A stretch of 64,000 nt of DNA. Source: Pandoraea anapnoica (GTDB lineage: Bacteria > Pseudomonadota > Gammaproteobacteria > Burkholderiales > Burkholderiaceae). Position 1 is the first letter of the stretch. The number at the start of each line of letters is the position of its first letter. The stretch lies in NCBI RefSeq assembly GCF_902459765.1, contig NZ_CABPSP010000002.1, positions 186,001 to 250,000 on the forward strand, read 5' to 3'. Positions 36,567 to 46,518 of this stretch are shown one piece after another. The notes beneath the pieces are model-generated. The model saw only the letters and a list, made by a program, of their open reading frames with translations. It did not search any database and had not been told where the DNA came from. Both the position numbers and the translations under genes were made by a program.

Positions 36567-36986
36567 ATGTCCAAGAAATCCGAACGCCGCCTTAGCCTCA
36601 CCGTCGCCGCCTCGCTAATTGCCGGCGGCGTCATGCTTAGCGCTCCGGTACACGCGCAAATCAACGTGCCGCAAGCCGGTGCGACGGCCGGAGGCACGGT
36701 GGCAGTACCGACCGTCATGCCGCGCGCCGTGACGGTCGAACAGGCGCTCAAGGCCCCGAAGGATATGGAGGCCGTCATCGAGGGGCACATCGTCAACCGG
36801 ATCAAGCACGAGCACTACACGTTCCAGGACCCTTCCGGCTCGATTGAAATCGAACTCGACGACAAGTACCTGCCGACGGGTCAGCAGATCACCCCGGAGA
36901 CGCTGGTGCGCATCATCGGCGAGGTGGACACCCACCGCATGAAGCCGAACGATATTGACGTGAAGCGCATCGAAATCGTCAAGTAA
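36567..36986 (+). CDS. Periplasmic OB-fold (BOF, YgiW/YdeI-type) stress protein
   Basis: 139-aa exported protein. The ATG at 36567 is favoured over an upstream frame because it starts the signal peptide (SLTVAASLIAGGVMLSAPVHA, shown here only in outline; cleavage after VHA near residue 30) and has GGAG 10 bases before. The mature domain matches the bacterial OB-fold family: VTVEQALKAPKDMEAVIEGH, HEHYTFQDPSGSIEIELDDK and the ending VDTHRMKPNDIDVKRIEI. Members are linked to tolerance of peroxide, cadmium and cationic peptides. The ligand is unknown. Confidence 0.85.
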   Translation: MSKKSERRLSLTVAASLIAGGVMLSAPVHAQINVPQAGATAGGTVAVPTVMPRAVTVEQALKAPKDMEAVIEGHIVNRIKHEHYTFQDPSGSIEIELDDKYLPTGQQITPETLVRIIGEVDTHRMKPNDIDVKRIEIVK

Positions 36987-37033
36987 GCGGGGCAAATCGA
37001 GGTTGAAGCGAAGTTGAAGCTGGCCCTTTGAAA

Positions 37034-37091
37034 TATAATGCGGGTTTGCGCCCCGGCCATTGCGCCGGGGGCGGAAACCTCCGAAGCCCCC
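37034..37091 (+). promoter_or_regulatory. yciB promoter -10 and structured leader with two exclusive hairpins
   Basis: TATAAT at 37034-37039 has a TTGAAG (37014-37019) at a short 14-base spacing. The leader contains hairpin A, CCCCGGC/GCCGGGG (37051-37057 with 37064-37070). It also contains hairpin B, GGGGGC GGA/TCC GCCCCC (37067-37075 with 37080-37082 and 37086-37091). They share bases 37067-37070 and cannot form together. Hairpin B ends 13 bases before the yciB ATG, where the Shine-Dalgarno should be. Confidence 0.45.
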
Positions 37092-37104
37092 AAGCCGAGA
37101 CTTC

Positions 37105-37638
37105 ATGAAATTTCTCTTCGACCTGTTACCGGTCATCCTGTTTTTTGTCGCCTTCAAATTCGCCGGCATTTACGTTGCGACCGGCATCGCGATCGTCACG
37201 ACGATTGCTCAGGTTATCTGGATGTGGTTGCGCCACCGCAAGGTGGAACCCATGCAATGGGTGAGTCTTGCGATTATCGTGGTGTTCGGCGGCGCGACCA
37301 TGCTGCTGCACGACGAGACCTTCATCAAGTGGAAGCCCACCGCGCTTTACTGGCTCTTCGGCATCACGCTGTTCGTCGCCGAACTGATGTTCGACAAGAA
37401 TCTGATTCGCGCGATGATGGAAAAGCAAATGGCGCTCCCCGAGCATCTGTGGCGCGCCGTGAACTTCAGCTGGGCGCTCTTCTTCCTCGCGATGGGCGTG
37501 CTCAATCTGGTCATCGCCTATCACTTCTCCACCGACACGTGGGTCGACTTCAAGCTCTTCGGCGGCATGGGCCTCATGGTCGTGTTCATCGTCGTGCAGA
37601 GCCTGTGGCTCGCGAAGTACATCAAACAGGACGAGTAA
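37105..37638 (+). CDS. yciB: Intracellular septation protein A / YciB family membrane protein
   Basis: 177-aa inner-membrane protein with about five hydrophobic segments. Start [20 protein letters not shown] and [20 protein letters not shown] followed by [20 protein letters not shown] are diagnostic for YciB (IspA), which links envelope synthesis and cell division. The ATG at 37105 is chosen over one 15 codons upstream, which lies within leader hairpins. No strong Shine-Dalgarno. Precedes bolA by 25 bases and probably forms an operon with bolA and the parvulin. Confidence 0.94.
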   Translation: MKFLFDLLPVILFFVAFKFAGIYVATGIAIVTTIAQVIWMWLRHRKVEPMQWVSLAIIVVFGGATMLLHDETFIKWKPTALYWLFGITLFVAELMFDKNLIRAMMEKQMALPEHLWRAVNFSWALFFLAMGVLNLVIAYHFSTDTWVDFKLFGGMGLMVVFIVVQSLWLAKYIKQDE

Positions 37639-37663
37639 CGTCGTCTGTCAGGAAGCCTCCGCC

Positions 37664-37927
37664 ATGACCATGGAACAGCAAATCGAAGCGCGGCTCACTG
37701 CTGCGCTCTCCCCCCTCGAGTTTGTGCTTGAGAACGATAGCGCACGGCACGCCGGACACGCTGGCGCCGCCTCGGGCGGGCATTACAACGTGCGCATCGT
37801 ATCCGCCGCGTTTACCGGACGTAACCGCGTTGCGCGTCACCGCCTGGTGTATGATGCGCTAGCCGATTTGATGCAGAACGGCATTCACGCCCTCGCCATC
37901 GTTGCGCTCGCCCCTGGCGAAGCGTAA
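37664..37927 (+). CDS. bolA: BolA family protein
   Basis: 87-aa BolA/IbaG-like protein with the alpha-beta-beta-alpha KH-like fold. BolA proteins act with monothiol glutaredoxins in iron homeostasis or as regulators. Conserved: ARLTAALSPLEFVLENDSAR, GGHYNVRIVSAAFTGRNRVA with the family FxGxxxVxRHR pattern, and the helix DALADLMQNGIHALAI. The His in ARHRLVYD fits the Fe-S ligand. The order yciB-bolA-ppiC is, as I recall, a common betaproteobacterial cluster. A second ATG two codons in could be the start. Confidence 0.9.
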   Translation: MTMEQQIEARLTAALSPLEFVLENDSARHAGHAGAASGGHYNVRIVSAAFTGRNRVARHRLVYDALADLMQNGIHALAIVALAPGEA

Positions 37928-37989
37928 CTAGCCTGCGACGCGTCCCCCGTCGATTAATCTTGCCTTCGTCATTCGTTAGGAAAAACAGC

Positions 37990-38784
37990 ATGGCATTGAA
38001 ACTCGCCCGCACGGCACTGGCGCTCGGCGCAGCCGTGTCGCTGACCGCCGTCACCCTCCCCGCCCTCGCCCAGAACGTTGCCGTCGTGAATGGCACGCCG
38101 GTGCCTGTGGCCCGCGCCGACGCCATGTTGCGCGAGATGGTCCGTCAGGGTCAGCCGAACTCGCCGCAACTGCAACAGCAGGTGCGCGAAGAACTGGTCA
38201 AGCGCGAAGTGCTCGCGCAGGCAGCCATCAGCAAGGGGCTTGCTACGGACCCGGGCGTCAAGCAGCAGCTCAAGCTGGCCGAGCAAGGCGTGCTGATCCG
38301 CGCGCTCATCACCGACTTCCAGAAGACGTCGCCGGTGACGGACGCTGACCTGCAAGCGCGTTACGACCAGTTGAAGAAGCAGTTCGGCGACAAGGAATAT
38401 CACGCACGCCACATTCTGGTGCCGAGCGAAGACACGGCCAAGGACATCATCGCCAAGCTCAAGGGCGGCGCGAAATTCGCCGACCTCGCCAAGCAGTACT
38501 CGAAGGATCCGGGTTCGGCACAAAACGGTGGCGACCTCGACTGGTCGCCGGCCAATGCCTACGTGCCTGAGTTCGCCGACGCGTTGCAAAAGCTGCAAAA
38601 GGGCCAGTATTCGCAATCGCCGGTGAAGACGCAGTTCGGCTACCACGTGCTTGAACTGGACGACGTGCGCGACGCGCAGATTCCGCCGCTCGCAGACGTC
38701 AAGCCGCAGCTCGTGCAGCAGATGCAGGAAGAGAAGCTGCAAAGCTTTATCGAAGGCCTGGAAAAGAAGGCTAAGATTCAGTAA
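37990..38784 (+). CDS. Parvulin-type peptidyl-prolyl isomerase (exported)
   Basis: 264-aa periplasmic foldase. Signal peptide MALKLARTALALGAAVSLTA, cleavage after ALA near residue 30 (PALAQN). A SurA-like N-terminal helical domain (about 35-130) is followed by one parvulin domain (about 138-230) with YHARHILVPSEDTAKDII and FADLAKQYSKDPGSAQNGGD. QFGYHVLELDDV closes the domain. Ribosome site AGGA before the ATG at 37990. Ends in a strong terminator, closing the yciB-bolA-ppiC operon. Confidence 0.93.
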   Translation: MALKLARTALALGAAVSLTAVTLPALAQNVAVVNGTPVPVARADAMLREMVRQGQPNSPQLQQQVREELVKREVLAQAAISKGLATDPGVKQQLKLAEQGVLIRALITDFQKTSPVTDADLQARYDQLKKQFGDKEYHARHILVPSEDTAKDIIAKLKGGAKFADLAKQYSKDPGSAQNGGDLDWSPANAYVPEFADALQKLQKGQYSQSPVKTQFGYHVLELDDVRDAQIPPLADVKPQLVQQMQEEKLQSFIEGLEKKAKIQ

Positions 38785-38806
38785 GGCAGCGCCGCAATTC
38801 AATACG

Positions 38807-38834
38807 AAAATCCCGCCTTTCGGCGGGATTTTTG
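38807..38834 (+). terminator. Rho-independent terminator after the parvulin gene
   Basis: Stem TCCCGCC/GGCGGGA (38811-38817 with 38822-38828), loop TTTC, then TTTTTG. A-run on the left side makes it possibly bidirectional, also serving the convergent gene at 38902. Confidence 0.88.
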
Positions 38835-38901
38835 TTTGTTCGGCTGTTGGCTGATCGGGCAGCGAACATGCCGATGAAACACAGCGTATCGCCCCCGCAC
38901 C

Positions 38902-40494
38902 TTAGTTCGCCCCGATCTGGTCGCCCGGAACATAGGTAAAAATGCTCGCCGGTGCAGCGACGACATTGACGCGAATGATCGGCAAGAAGCGTCCCGTGGC
39001 ATTGAAGTAGCCTTGTTGCACCACGCGAGCATCGGCTCCGCCGTCTCCGACATTAACGAAGGCCTCTAATGGAAGCTTTTCAGGAATATTGGGAGGCCAC
39101 GGTTTGAACGTCTGCTCATTCCAAGCCCCCGGGCTGACATAATCGCGCCGCACCGTAACACTCAGTTGAAATTGCGCTGGCGTCGCTTGAAATGGGCAAC
39201 GTGCGTTCAGCCAAGCCGCGTAAGTCGTGACACCAAGTGCATCGCAGTACCTCGTCTGGCCCGCAGCAAGACAGCTGTCGGGACGCCCAGCGGTTCCACC
39301 GTCGGCAGGAAATGCGCATTTCATGACCAGCGCCTGAGCCGTTGGCGCATTGAATTCCTTCATGATGAACCCTGTCCCTCCACGCCCGCTGATCAGTGAC
39401 GTCACCTTGGCATCGATGCGTAGGAAGCTGAAAGACACGCCGTCCCGAACGATATAGTCCGCACGCGGATTCCAGATCGGCATATCCTTGATAGCGACGA
39501 TACGAATCAAAACCCCGTTGCAGTAATACGCCGCCTTTGTCCCGCCATTGCAGTCCGGTGACGTGTCGGCATATCGCTTCGTCAGTTGCTCCGCGACACG
39601 AAAACCCTCATCCATCTGCTCGGTCTCGTCGAAGCCGAATGTAGCGCCTTGCCCCGGCACGAACGCCACACGCAGGATCGGCATCCATTCGCCAGTCGCC
39701 GTGAAGTACTGAATTTGGTAGCGCTGTGCCTGCAATAGCTGGCCAGGTGTGCCGACGTCGTAATAGAACGCCTGAATGGGGATGCTTGACGGTGCAGCCG
39801 GATTCCATGCCGCGCTCAACAGCGACAGAGATGTCTGCGCGAGTGCATCGGACACCTGTTCGTGCGCCTGCATCGCTACGTTAAACTGTGAGGCGATGTA
39901 TGCACTCAGCGAGCACTGACGCAGCACGTTCTGGCCATTCGCAACGAAGTGTGCGACCCACGATGTTGCATCGATCACGGCGTTCGCCGCGCACGAGCTC
40001 CAGTCCGGCGGGATCGGCGGCGCGCTCCCCAGCAGGTCGCAACCGTGCGACCCGGAAGTCCCCGGCGGGCTCACCGAAAATGGATACACGCAGCGCACGT
40101 CGAAGGGCTTATGCCAACCCGTCGCGGTCAGTCCATCGGCAAGAATGAAACCCGCCGTGGCCCCCAACGACGTCGAGCGCAAGTCGCCTCGCACAAACGC
40201 GAGATTGACCGACTGGGTCTGCGTTTCCGCTGCGCTCAATGCCGCAAACTGCTGCGAAGCACCGCCCGTGAGCGGACGCACGATCAGGCCACTACACATC
40301 CATATCGGGCGGTCGACTGCGCATCTTTCGACGCGCGAGTCGTATCGTTGGTTGATCAGTTTCGCGACATCCGAACCGGAGACGGCAAACGCCTGCGCGC
40401 AGTGCATGGCGATGCCGATGGATGCCAGCGTCAGCAAGCACCGCAAGGCGCAAGCGCACAAACCCGCAACACAGCGGGAAATGATAGTCGCCAT
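38902..40494 (-). CDS. Secreted cysteine-rich protein made of two tandem repeats (halovibrin-like, tentative)
   Basis: 530-aa protein with an N-terminal signal peptide (cleavage after AQA near residue 34). The mature part is two copies of one unit, about residues 44-289 and 300-525. Matching pairs: RY-x6-C (R50/C58 and R307/C315), the next Cys 67/325, C135/C393, C152/C408, C168/C417, C194/C433, AWNP 229 and AWNE 457. Further pairs are IPIQAF 238 and LPLEAF 474, YFTATGEWMPILRV 263 and YFNATGRFLPIIRV 496. Six cysteines per unit suggest disulfides and life outside the cytoplasm. Motifs such as GVSFSFLRIDAK and the Cys-Asn-Gly turn recall the halovibrin HvnA group, from memory only. Function unknown; single gene, no operon partner. 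Confidence 0.7.
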   Translation of the reverse strand: MATIISRCVAGLCACALRCLLTLASIGIAMHCAQAFAVSGSDVAKLINQRYDSRVERCAVDRPIWMCSGLIVRPLTGGASQQFAALSAAETQTQSVNLAFVRGDLRSTSLGATAGFILADGLTATGWHKPFDVRCVYPFSVSPPGTSGSHGCDLLGSAPPIPPDWSSCAANAVIDATSWVAHFVANGQNVLRQCSLSAYIASQFNVAMQAHEQVSDALAQTSLSLLSAAWNPAAPSSIPIQAFYYDVGTPGQLLQAQRYQIQYFTATGEWMPILRVAFVPGQGATFGFDETEQMDEGFRVAEQLTKRYADTSPDCNGGTKAAYYCNGVLIRIVAIKDMPIWNPRADYIVRDGVSFSFLRIDAKVTSLISGRGGTGFIMKEFNAPTAQALVMKCAFPADGGTAGRPDSCLAAGQTRYCDALGVTTYAAWLNARCPFQATPAQFQLSVTVRRDYVSPGAWNEQTFKPWPPNIPEKLPLEAFVNVGDGGADARVVQQGYFNATGRFLPIIRVNVVAAPASIFTYVPGDQIGAN

Positions 40495-40604
40495 GACACT
40501 GTCTCGCGAGAAGTCCGCCCGCGCTCATTGGGCCACGCCGCGAGAACGGCCAACAACTGTCAACCTTGACAGGTCATGACGTCAGGCGATGGAGGCTTCG
40601 GACG

Positions 40605-40640
40605 TAAAAAAACCGCCTTCCCCTTCTCGGGAAAGGCGGT
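40605..40640 (-). terminator. Rho-independent terminator after purL
   Basis: On the minus strand ACCGCCTT...AAGGCGGT (plus 40633-40640 with 40612-40619) with additional inner C/G pairs closes into a hairpin, followed by seven T (plus A-run 40605-40611). It lies 63 bases past the purL stop. Confidence 0.88.
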
Positions 40641-40702
40641 CTTTCAGACGTGCCTATCACGCGCGACGTCATTCGGTCATGCGTGACGCCTCATTTAACG
40701 CT

Positions 40703-43700
40703 TTAGGCCACCCAGCGGCGCGCGTTACGGAACATACGCATCCACGGGCTGTCTTCGCCCCAATGCTCCGGCGCCCAGCTCATCTGCACGGTGCGGAACA
40801 CGCGCTCCGGATGCGGCATCATCACCGTGAATCGGCCGTCGCCGGTCGTGACTGCAGTGAGACCGCGAGGCGAACCGTTCGGGTTGAACGGATATTGCTC
40901 GGTCGGCTGGCCACGATGGTCGACGAAACGCATCGCAGCAATCGCCTGATCGATGTTGCCCTGCTGACCGAAGTTGGCAAAGCCCTCACCGTGTGCGATC
41001 ACGATCGGCAATTGCGAGCCGGCCATGTCCTTAAAGAACAGCGACGGCGAATCGAGCACTTCCACTTGCGTCAGACGCGCTTCGTACTTCGATTGGTTGT
41101 ACGTGAACTTCGGCCATGCCGCCGCACCCGGAATCAGGTTCGACAGGTTGCTCATCATCTGGCAACCGTTGCACACGCCCAGCGCGAATGTGTCGGCGCG
41201 ATTGAAGAAGCCCGCGAATTGCTCGGCCAGCGACGGATTGAACAGGATCGTCTTCGCCCAGCCTTCACCTGCACCCAGCGTATCGCCGTACGAGAAACCG
41301 CCGCAAGCGATGAAGCCCTTGAATGCTTCGAGCGAGTGACGGCCCGCGAGCAGATCGCTCATGTGCACGTCGTAGGCCTCGAAACCAGCCTTGTCCAGCA
41401 CGTAGGCCATTTCCAGATGGGAGTTCACACCCTGCTCGCGCAGGACGGCCACCTTCGGACGCGCGCCCGACGAAATGAACGGTGCCGCGATGTCTTCCCT
41501 CGGATCGAACGTCACCTTCGGCGAGAGGCCCGGGTCGCTCGTATCGTTCAGCGCTTCGTACTCGGCGTCCGCTGCGGCCGGATTGTCGCGCAGACGCGCA
41601 ATGCGCCAGCTCACTTCCGTCCACACGCGTTGCAGTTCGGCGCGCGACGCACCAAAGACCTTCTTGGCATCGCGATAGATTTCGATGACGTCGCTCGTGT
41701 TCGGCTTGCCGATCACGTTCGTGCACGACGACAGACCCGCTTCACGCAGCGTCTGCAACACAGCGTCGCGCTCCGAAGCACGCACCTGAATCACGCCACC
41801 GAGCTCTTCCGAGAACAGCGCGCGCAGCGTCTTGTCTTCGCGACGGCCGACGGTCTGCTTCGCCCAATCCTTGGCGTCGCCATAATCCGACTCGAAGCCT
41901 TCGTCGAGCGTAAGCATGTCGACGTTGAGCGACACGCCGACGTGACCGGCGAATGCCATTTCAGCAACTGTGGCGAACAGACCGCCGTCCGAACGATCGT
42001 GGTACGCGAGCAGCTTGCCGTCGCTGTTGAGTTTCTGGATGGCGTCGAAGAAACGCTTGAGATCCGCCGGATCGTCCAGATCGGGCGTCACATCGCCGAT
42101 CTGCTGCGTCACCTGCGCGAGGATACTGCCGCCCAGACGGTTCTTGTTGTGGCCCAGATCGATGGCGATCAGGACCGTCTCGCCTGCGTCAGCGACCGAG
42201 CGCAGTTGCGGCGTGAGATGGCCGCGAACGTCTTCGACCGGTGCGAATGCCGACACGATCAGCGACACAGGCGCGACAACATCCTTGTTGCGACCGGCGT
42301 CGTCCCACTTCGTACGCATCGACAGCGAATCCTTGCCGACCGGAATCGACAGACCCAGCGCCGGGCACAGTTCCATGCCGACGGCCTTCACCGTGTCGAA
42401 CAGCGCAGCGTCTTCGCCTTCGGTGCCGCACGCGGCCATCCAGTTGGCCGACAGCTTGATCTGGTCCAGCGACGTAATCGGTGCTGCGGCAATGTTGGTG
42501 ATGGCTTCACCGACCGCCATGCGGCCCGATGCCGGTGCATCGATCACCGCCAGCGGCGTGCGCTCGCCCATCGTCATCGCTTCGCCGCGATAACCCGCGA
42601 AGTCCATCAGCGAGATGGCGCAGTCGGCCACCGGCACCTGCCACGGGCCGACCATCTGGTCGCGTGCCGTCAGGCCGCCCACGGTACGATCGCCAATGGT
42701 GATGAGGAACGACTTGCTCGCTACCGTCGGGTGACGTAGCACGGCACGCGCCACTTCGTCCAGCGACAGGCCGGTGACATCCACCGGCGGGAGTTCTTGC
42801 TTCACACGCGTGACGCTACGGTGCATGCGCGGCGGCTTGCCGAGCAGCACGTCCATCGGCATGTCGACCGGGTCCGGCGATTCCGGATGCATCGGATCGA
42901 CCAGCTTCAGTTGACGCTCGTCCGTAGCGACACCCACGACCGCCACCGGGCAACGCTCGCGCTGGCAGATTTCCTGGAATGCCGGGAAGCTGTCCGGTGC
43001 GATGGCGAGCACGTAGCGCTCCTGCGCTTCGTTACTCCAGATTTCGGCGGGCGACATGCCCGACTCTTCCAACTGCACCTGACGCAAATCGAAACGTGCG
43101 CCCTTGCCTGCGCCGTCGACCAGTTCGGGGAATGCATTCGAGATGCCACCTGCGCCCACATCGTGAATCGACAGGATCGGGTTGGCTTCGCCCTGACGCC
43201 AGCACCAGTTGATGACTTCCTGCGCACGGCGCTCGATTTCCGGGTTGCCACGCTGCACCGAGTCGAAGTCGAGTTCGGCCGTGTTGGTGCCCGTCGCCAT
43301 CGAGCTGGCCGCACCGCCGCCCATCCCGATGCGCATGCCCGGGCCGCCGATCTGGATCAGCAGCGTGCCGGCCGGCAGGTCATGCTTGTGCGTATGTTGC
43401 GCGGCGATGTTGCCCATGCCGCCCGCGATCATGATCGGCTTGTGATAGCCACGCACACGACCGCCCACATTCTGCTCGTAGGTACGGAAGTAGCCGCCCA
43501 GATTCGGACGGCCGAACTCGTTGTTGAACGCAGCACCGCCGAGCGGGCCGTCGATCATGATTTGCAGCGGCGACGCGATTCGGTCCGGGCGACCGTATTC
43601 GGCACCGGTGTCGTCGGGCTTGCGCAGCGACGGCGGCACGGCCACGTCGCGGTCGTTTTCCCACGATTCACGCGCATCCGGCAGCGCCAGATTCGAGACG

Positions 43701-44734
43701 GTGAAACCCGTCAGACCGGACTTCGGCGTGGATCCACGGCCCGTCGCACCTTCGTCGCGAATCTCACCGCCCGCGCCCGTCGACGCGCCAGGGAACGGCG
43801 AAATCGCCGTCGGGTGGTTGTGCGTCTCGACCTTCATCAGCGTGTGCGTCAGTTCGACGCTGCGGCCGTACTTGCCGTCGGCACCGCGCGGATACCAGCG
43901 CTCGACTTCGGCGCCTTCCATCACCGAAGCGTTGTCCGAATACGCCACCACCGTGCCCTGCGGGTGCAGTTGGTGCGTGTTCTTGATCATCTTGAACAGC
44001 GTCAGGTCCTGACGCTCGCCGTCGATGGTCCAGTCGGCATTGAAAATCTTGTGACGGCAGTGCTCGCTGTTGGCCTGCGCGAACATCATCAGTTCGACGT
44101 CGGTCGGATTGCGCTTCAGGGTGGTGAACGCGTCGACCAGATAGTCGATTTCGTCTTCGGCCAGCGCCAGACCCAGATCGCGGTTCGCCGCTTCGAGCGC
44201 GCTGCGGCCCACGCCGATCACGTCGACCGTCTGCAGCGGCTTGGCCGGCAGTTCGACGAAGAGCGCCTCGGCATCCTTGCGCGTCGCGACGACGGTTTCG
44301 GTCATGCGGTCGTGCAGGACGGAGGCCACTCGGGCGAGCACGTCGGCGGCGAGCGACTTCTTGCCGCCCAGCAGGCCCGACTTCACGCCAATCGTGTATT
44401 CCACTGCGCGCTCGATACGGCGCACATGATCGATGCCGCAGTTGCGGGCGATATCCGTCGCCTTGCTTGCCCACGGCGAAATCGTACCCAGACGCGGAAT
44501 CACCAGCAGTTGGTCACCCACCGGCTCTTCGCGCATCGGTTCACCGTAAGTGAGCAGACCGGCGACGCGAGCGACATCGTCACCCGACAGCGGCTCGGCG
44601 CTGGCGACCAGGTGGACGTAGCGCGCATCGATGCGCACGATCGAACTGTCGATGGCTTGCAGGGTCTGCAGAAGACGTTGCTGGCGGAATTCGGAGAGCG
44701 CCAAGGCGCCGGCGAAGCAGGCAATGTGAGTCAT
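40703..44734 (-). CDS. purL: Phosphoribosylformylglycinamidine synthase (large, single-chain)
   Basis: Fourth step of purine synthesis: FGAR + Gln + ATP to FGAM. 1343 aa, the full-length proteobacterial form. N-terminal PurS-like domain, linker, and AIRS-type synthase domains with [20 protein letters not shown] and [21 protein letters not shown] second synthase half follows. The C-terminal glutaminase has nucleophile Cys in [14 protein letters not shown] and His/Glu triad members in [11 protein letters not shown] and [10 protein letters not shown]. Monocistronic, flanked by a terminator downstream and a promoter upstream; divergent from dadA. Confidence 0.97.
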   Translation of the reverse strand: MTHIACFAGALALSEFRQQRLLQTLQAIDSSIVRIDARYVHLVASAEPLSGDDVARVAGLLTYGEPMREEPVGDQLLVIPRLGTISPWASKATDIARNCGIDHVRRIERAVEYTIGVKSGLLGGKKSLAADVLARVASVLHDRMTETVVATRKDAEALFVELPAKPLQTVDVIGVGRSALEAANRDLGLALAEDEIDYLVDAFTTLKRNPTDVELMMFAQANSEHCRHKIFNADWTIDGERQDLTLFKMIKNTHQLHPQGTVVAYSDNASVMEGAEVERWYPRGADGKYGRSVELTHTLMKVETHNHPTAISPFPGASTGAGGEIRDEGATGRGSTPKSGLTGFTVSNLALPDARESWENDRDVAVPPSLRKPDDTGAEYGRPDRIASPLQIMIDGPLGGAAFNNEFGRPNLGGYFRTYEQNVGGRVRGYHKPIMIAGGMGNIAAQHTHKHDLPAGTLLIQIGGPGMRIGMGGGAASSMATGTNTAELDFDSVQRGNPEIERRAQEVINWCWRQGEANPILSIHDVGAGGISNAFPELVDGAGKGARFDLRQVQLEESGMSPAEIWSNEAQERYVLAIAPDSFPAFQEICQRERCPVAVVGVATDERQLKLVDPMHPESPDPVDMPMDVLLGKPPRMHRSVTRVKQELPPVDVTGLSLDEVARAVLRHPTVASKSFLITIGDRTVGGLTARDQMVGPWQVPVADCAISLMDFAGYRGEAMTMGERTPLAVIDAPASGRMAVGEAITNIAAAPITSLDQIKLSANWMAACGTEGEDAALFDTVKAVGMELCPALGLSIPVGKDSLSMRTKWDDAGRNKDVVAPVSLIVSAFAPVEDVRGHLTPQLRSVADAGETVLIAIDLGHNKNRLGGSILAQVTQQIGDVTPDLDDPADLKRFFDAIQKLNSDGKLLAYHDRSDGGLFATVAEMAFAGHVGVSLNVDMLTLDEGFESDYGDAKDWAKQTVGRREDKTLRALFSEELGGVIQVRASERDAVLQTLREAGLSSCTNVIGKPNTSDVIEIYRDAKKVFGASRAELQRVWTEVSWRIARLRDNPAAADAEYEALNDTSDPGLSPKVTFDPREDIAAPFISSGARPKVAVLREQGVNSHLEMAYVLDKAGFEAYDVHMSDLLAGRHSLEAFKGFIACGGFSYGDTLGAGEGWAKTILFNPSLAEQFAGFFNRADTFALGVCNGCQMMSNLSNLIPGAAAWPKFTYNQSKYEARLTQVEVLDSPSLFFKDMAGSQLPIVIAHGEGFANFGQQGNIDQAIAAMRFVDHRGQPTEQYPFNPNGSPRGLTAVTTGDGRFTVMMPHPERVFRTVQMSWAPEHWGEDSPWMRMFRNARRWVA

Positions 44735-44780
44735 GGAAGGACGGAAGGCGAGGCGTTCAGAACGCGGGGGAACGACAAAC

Positions 44781-44814
44781 CGGGATTATACCCTGCTTAC
44801 CCCGGGTTATACCC
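44781..44814. repeat. 22-bp spaced direct repeat in the purL/dadA divergent region
   Basis: CGGGATTATACCC (44781-44793) and CGGGTTATACCC (44803-44814) are near-identical and start 22 bases apart, about two helical turns. On the minus strand the first copy includes TATAAT (44785-44790), a good -10 for purL 51 bases before its ATG. The second copy includes TATAAC. Binding by a regulator on one DNA face is plausible. Confidence 0.5.
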
Positions 44815-44999
44815 GAGTGCGCGACAGGCAATCTGCGTTGTGTCCCGCCCTGTGAGGGCGTCTCTCTGGTAACCTATGCGCCCCGTATCCACGCGGGCCG
44901 CAAAACCCGGTTCATGCAGCTCGCCGGCCATGCGGCACGTCAAAAAACGACACTAACAAGCGAACGAACGGGCGTTCGCCACACACCAGACGGTTGGGA

Positions 45000-46274
45000 A
45001 TGAAGGTCATCGTTATCGGCGGCGGGGTCATTGGCACGTGTACTGCCTACTATCTGGCCGCCGCGGGGCACACGGTTACGCTCGTCGAGCGCAATAGCAC
45101 GGTTGCGCAAGAGAGCAGCTTCGGCAACGCAGGCGTCATCGCCCCGGGCTACGTCACGCCCTGGGCCGCGCCCGGCATGCCGCGCAAGCTGCTGGGCTAC
45201 ATGTTCAGCTCCGCCAGCCCACTCATCTTCCGCCCCGGCCTGTCGGCCGGCACATGGCGCTGGGCTGCCCGCTGGCTGCGCGAGTGCAAGATCGACCGCT
45301 ATCGCGCCAATCGCGAACGCATGCAGCGTCTTGCGTTCTATAGCCAGCGCTGCCTCCACGAACTGCGTGAATCTCACATCTTCGAATACGAACATACGCA
45401 GGGCTATCTGCAATTGTTCCGCACCGAACGCGAAATCAAGATGAACGAGCCGGCGCGCGCCATGCTCGCCGAGAATGAAGTGCCGCACCGACTGCTGAGC
45501 GCCGAGGAGTGCCGCAAGCTCGAACCTGCCATTTCCACCGATGCTCAGCTTGCCGGCGGCCTGCATCTGCCGCGCGACGAGACCGGGAACTGCCCGCTGT
45601 TCACCAAGCGCCTTGCCCAGATCGCACGCGACATGGGCGTCACGCTCGCCGCCGAGACGACGGTCCTCTCCGTGCGGCCGAACATTGGCCGTGCCGGTGT
45701 CAGCGTCGAGACGGCCAGTACCGCCCAGACGGGGCAAACCTCGACGCTCGAAGCGGACGCCGTCGTGATCGCCGCAGGCGTGGCGAGCACGACGCTGCTG
45801 CGCCCGCTCGGTATCGACCTGCCGCTGTGGCCGATCAAGGGCTACTCGATCACGGTGCCGGTGAAGACCGAACTGTTCAGCCCGCGAATCGCCGTCATGG
45901 ACGAGTCGTACAAGACCGCCATCACCCCGCAGGGCAACCGCTTACGCATTGCGGGCACGGCAGAGCTGGGCGACACGCAACTTTTGCTGCGCGAGCGCGC
46001 CATCGCCACGCTTTACAAGGTAGCAACCGACTGGTTCCCCGGTGCAGGCAAATACCGCGAGGCGCGGGCGTGGGTCGGTGCGCGTCCGATGCTGCCGGAT
46101 GGCCCGCCGCTGCTCGGCGCGACGCATCTGCCCGGCATTTTCCTCAATGTCGGCCACGGCTCGACCGGCTGGGCGATGGCCTGCGGCTCGGGACGCGTAC
46201 TCGCCGACATCATCTCCGGACAAACGCCAGATATCGATCTGAACGGGCTGACGCTCGCTCGATACGACCGGTAA
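45000..46274 (+). CDS. dadA: D-amino acid dehydrogenase
   Basis: Membrane-associated flavoenzyme that deaminates D-alanine and other D-amino acids, feeding electrons to quinone. 424 aa. FAD motif MKVIVIGGGVIGTCTAYYLA at the N-terminus, NAGVIAPGYVTPWAAPGMP, and the C-terminal FLNVGHGSTGWAMACGSG with the DAO-family ending. The ATG at 45000 is preferred to an in-frame TTG two codons before; the ribosome site is weak. No alanine racemase gene (dadX) or Lrp gene is adjacent, unlike the enterobacterial dadAX operon. Confidence 0.94.
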   Translation: MKVIVIGGGVIGTCTAYYLAAAGHTVTLVERNSTVAQESSFGNAGVIAPGYVTPWAAPGMPRKLLGYMFSSASPLIFRPGLSAGTWRWAARWLRECKIDRYRANRERMQRLAFYSQRCLHELRESHIFEYEHTQGYLQLFRTEREIKMNEPARAMLAENEVPHRLLSAEECRKLEPAISTDAQLAGGLHLPRDETGNCPLFTKRLAQIARDMGVTLAAETTVLSVRPNIGRAGVSVETASTAQTGQTSTLEADAVVIAAGVASTTLLRPLGIDLPLWPIKGYSITVPVKTELFSPRIAVMDESYKTAITPQGNRLRIAGTAELGDTQLLLRERAIATLYKVATDWFPGAGKYREARAWVGARPMLPDGPPLLGATHLPGIFLNVGHGSTGWAMACGSGRVLADIISGQTPDIDLNGLTLARYDR

Positions 46275-46518
46275 CCGGGCAGAAACGACTGGGGATCTTC
46301 CCCATTCCCGCCCGGGACGCCGCGTCGGAGATTGCCGACACAGTGTCGGGATTCATGCTGACAGTCGAAGCGGCGCGTTGACGGCATAATGGCCCGATAG
46401 GCACGCCAAGTGCGACGACATCCCCCGACGCGTCTGCCCCCAGACAGGCATCGAACGAGGCCCGTCGTGCGCTGCGACGCCGCGTCCATTGCCCTAGCTT
46501 CCGGGAGCTTCGCCTGCC

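Noticed and set aside
40589-44872. Two long open frames (716 and 691 codons) antisense to purL
   Set aside because: They mirror purL, have no recognisable domain, and have Arg- and His-rich composition typical of shadow frames.
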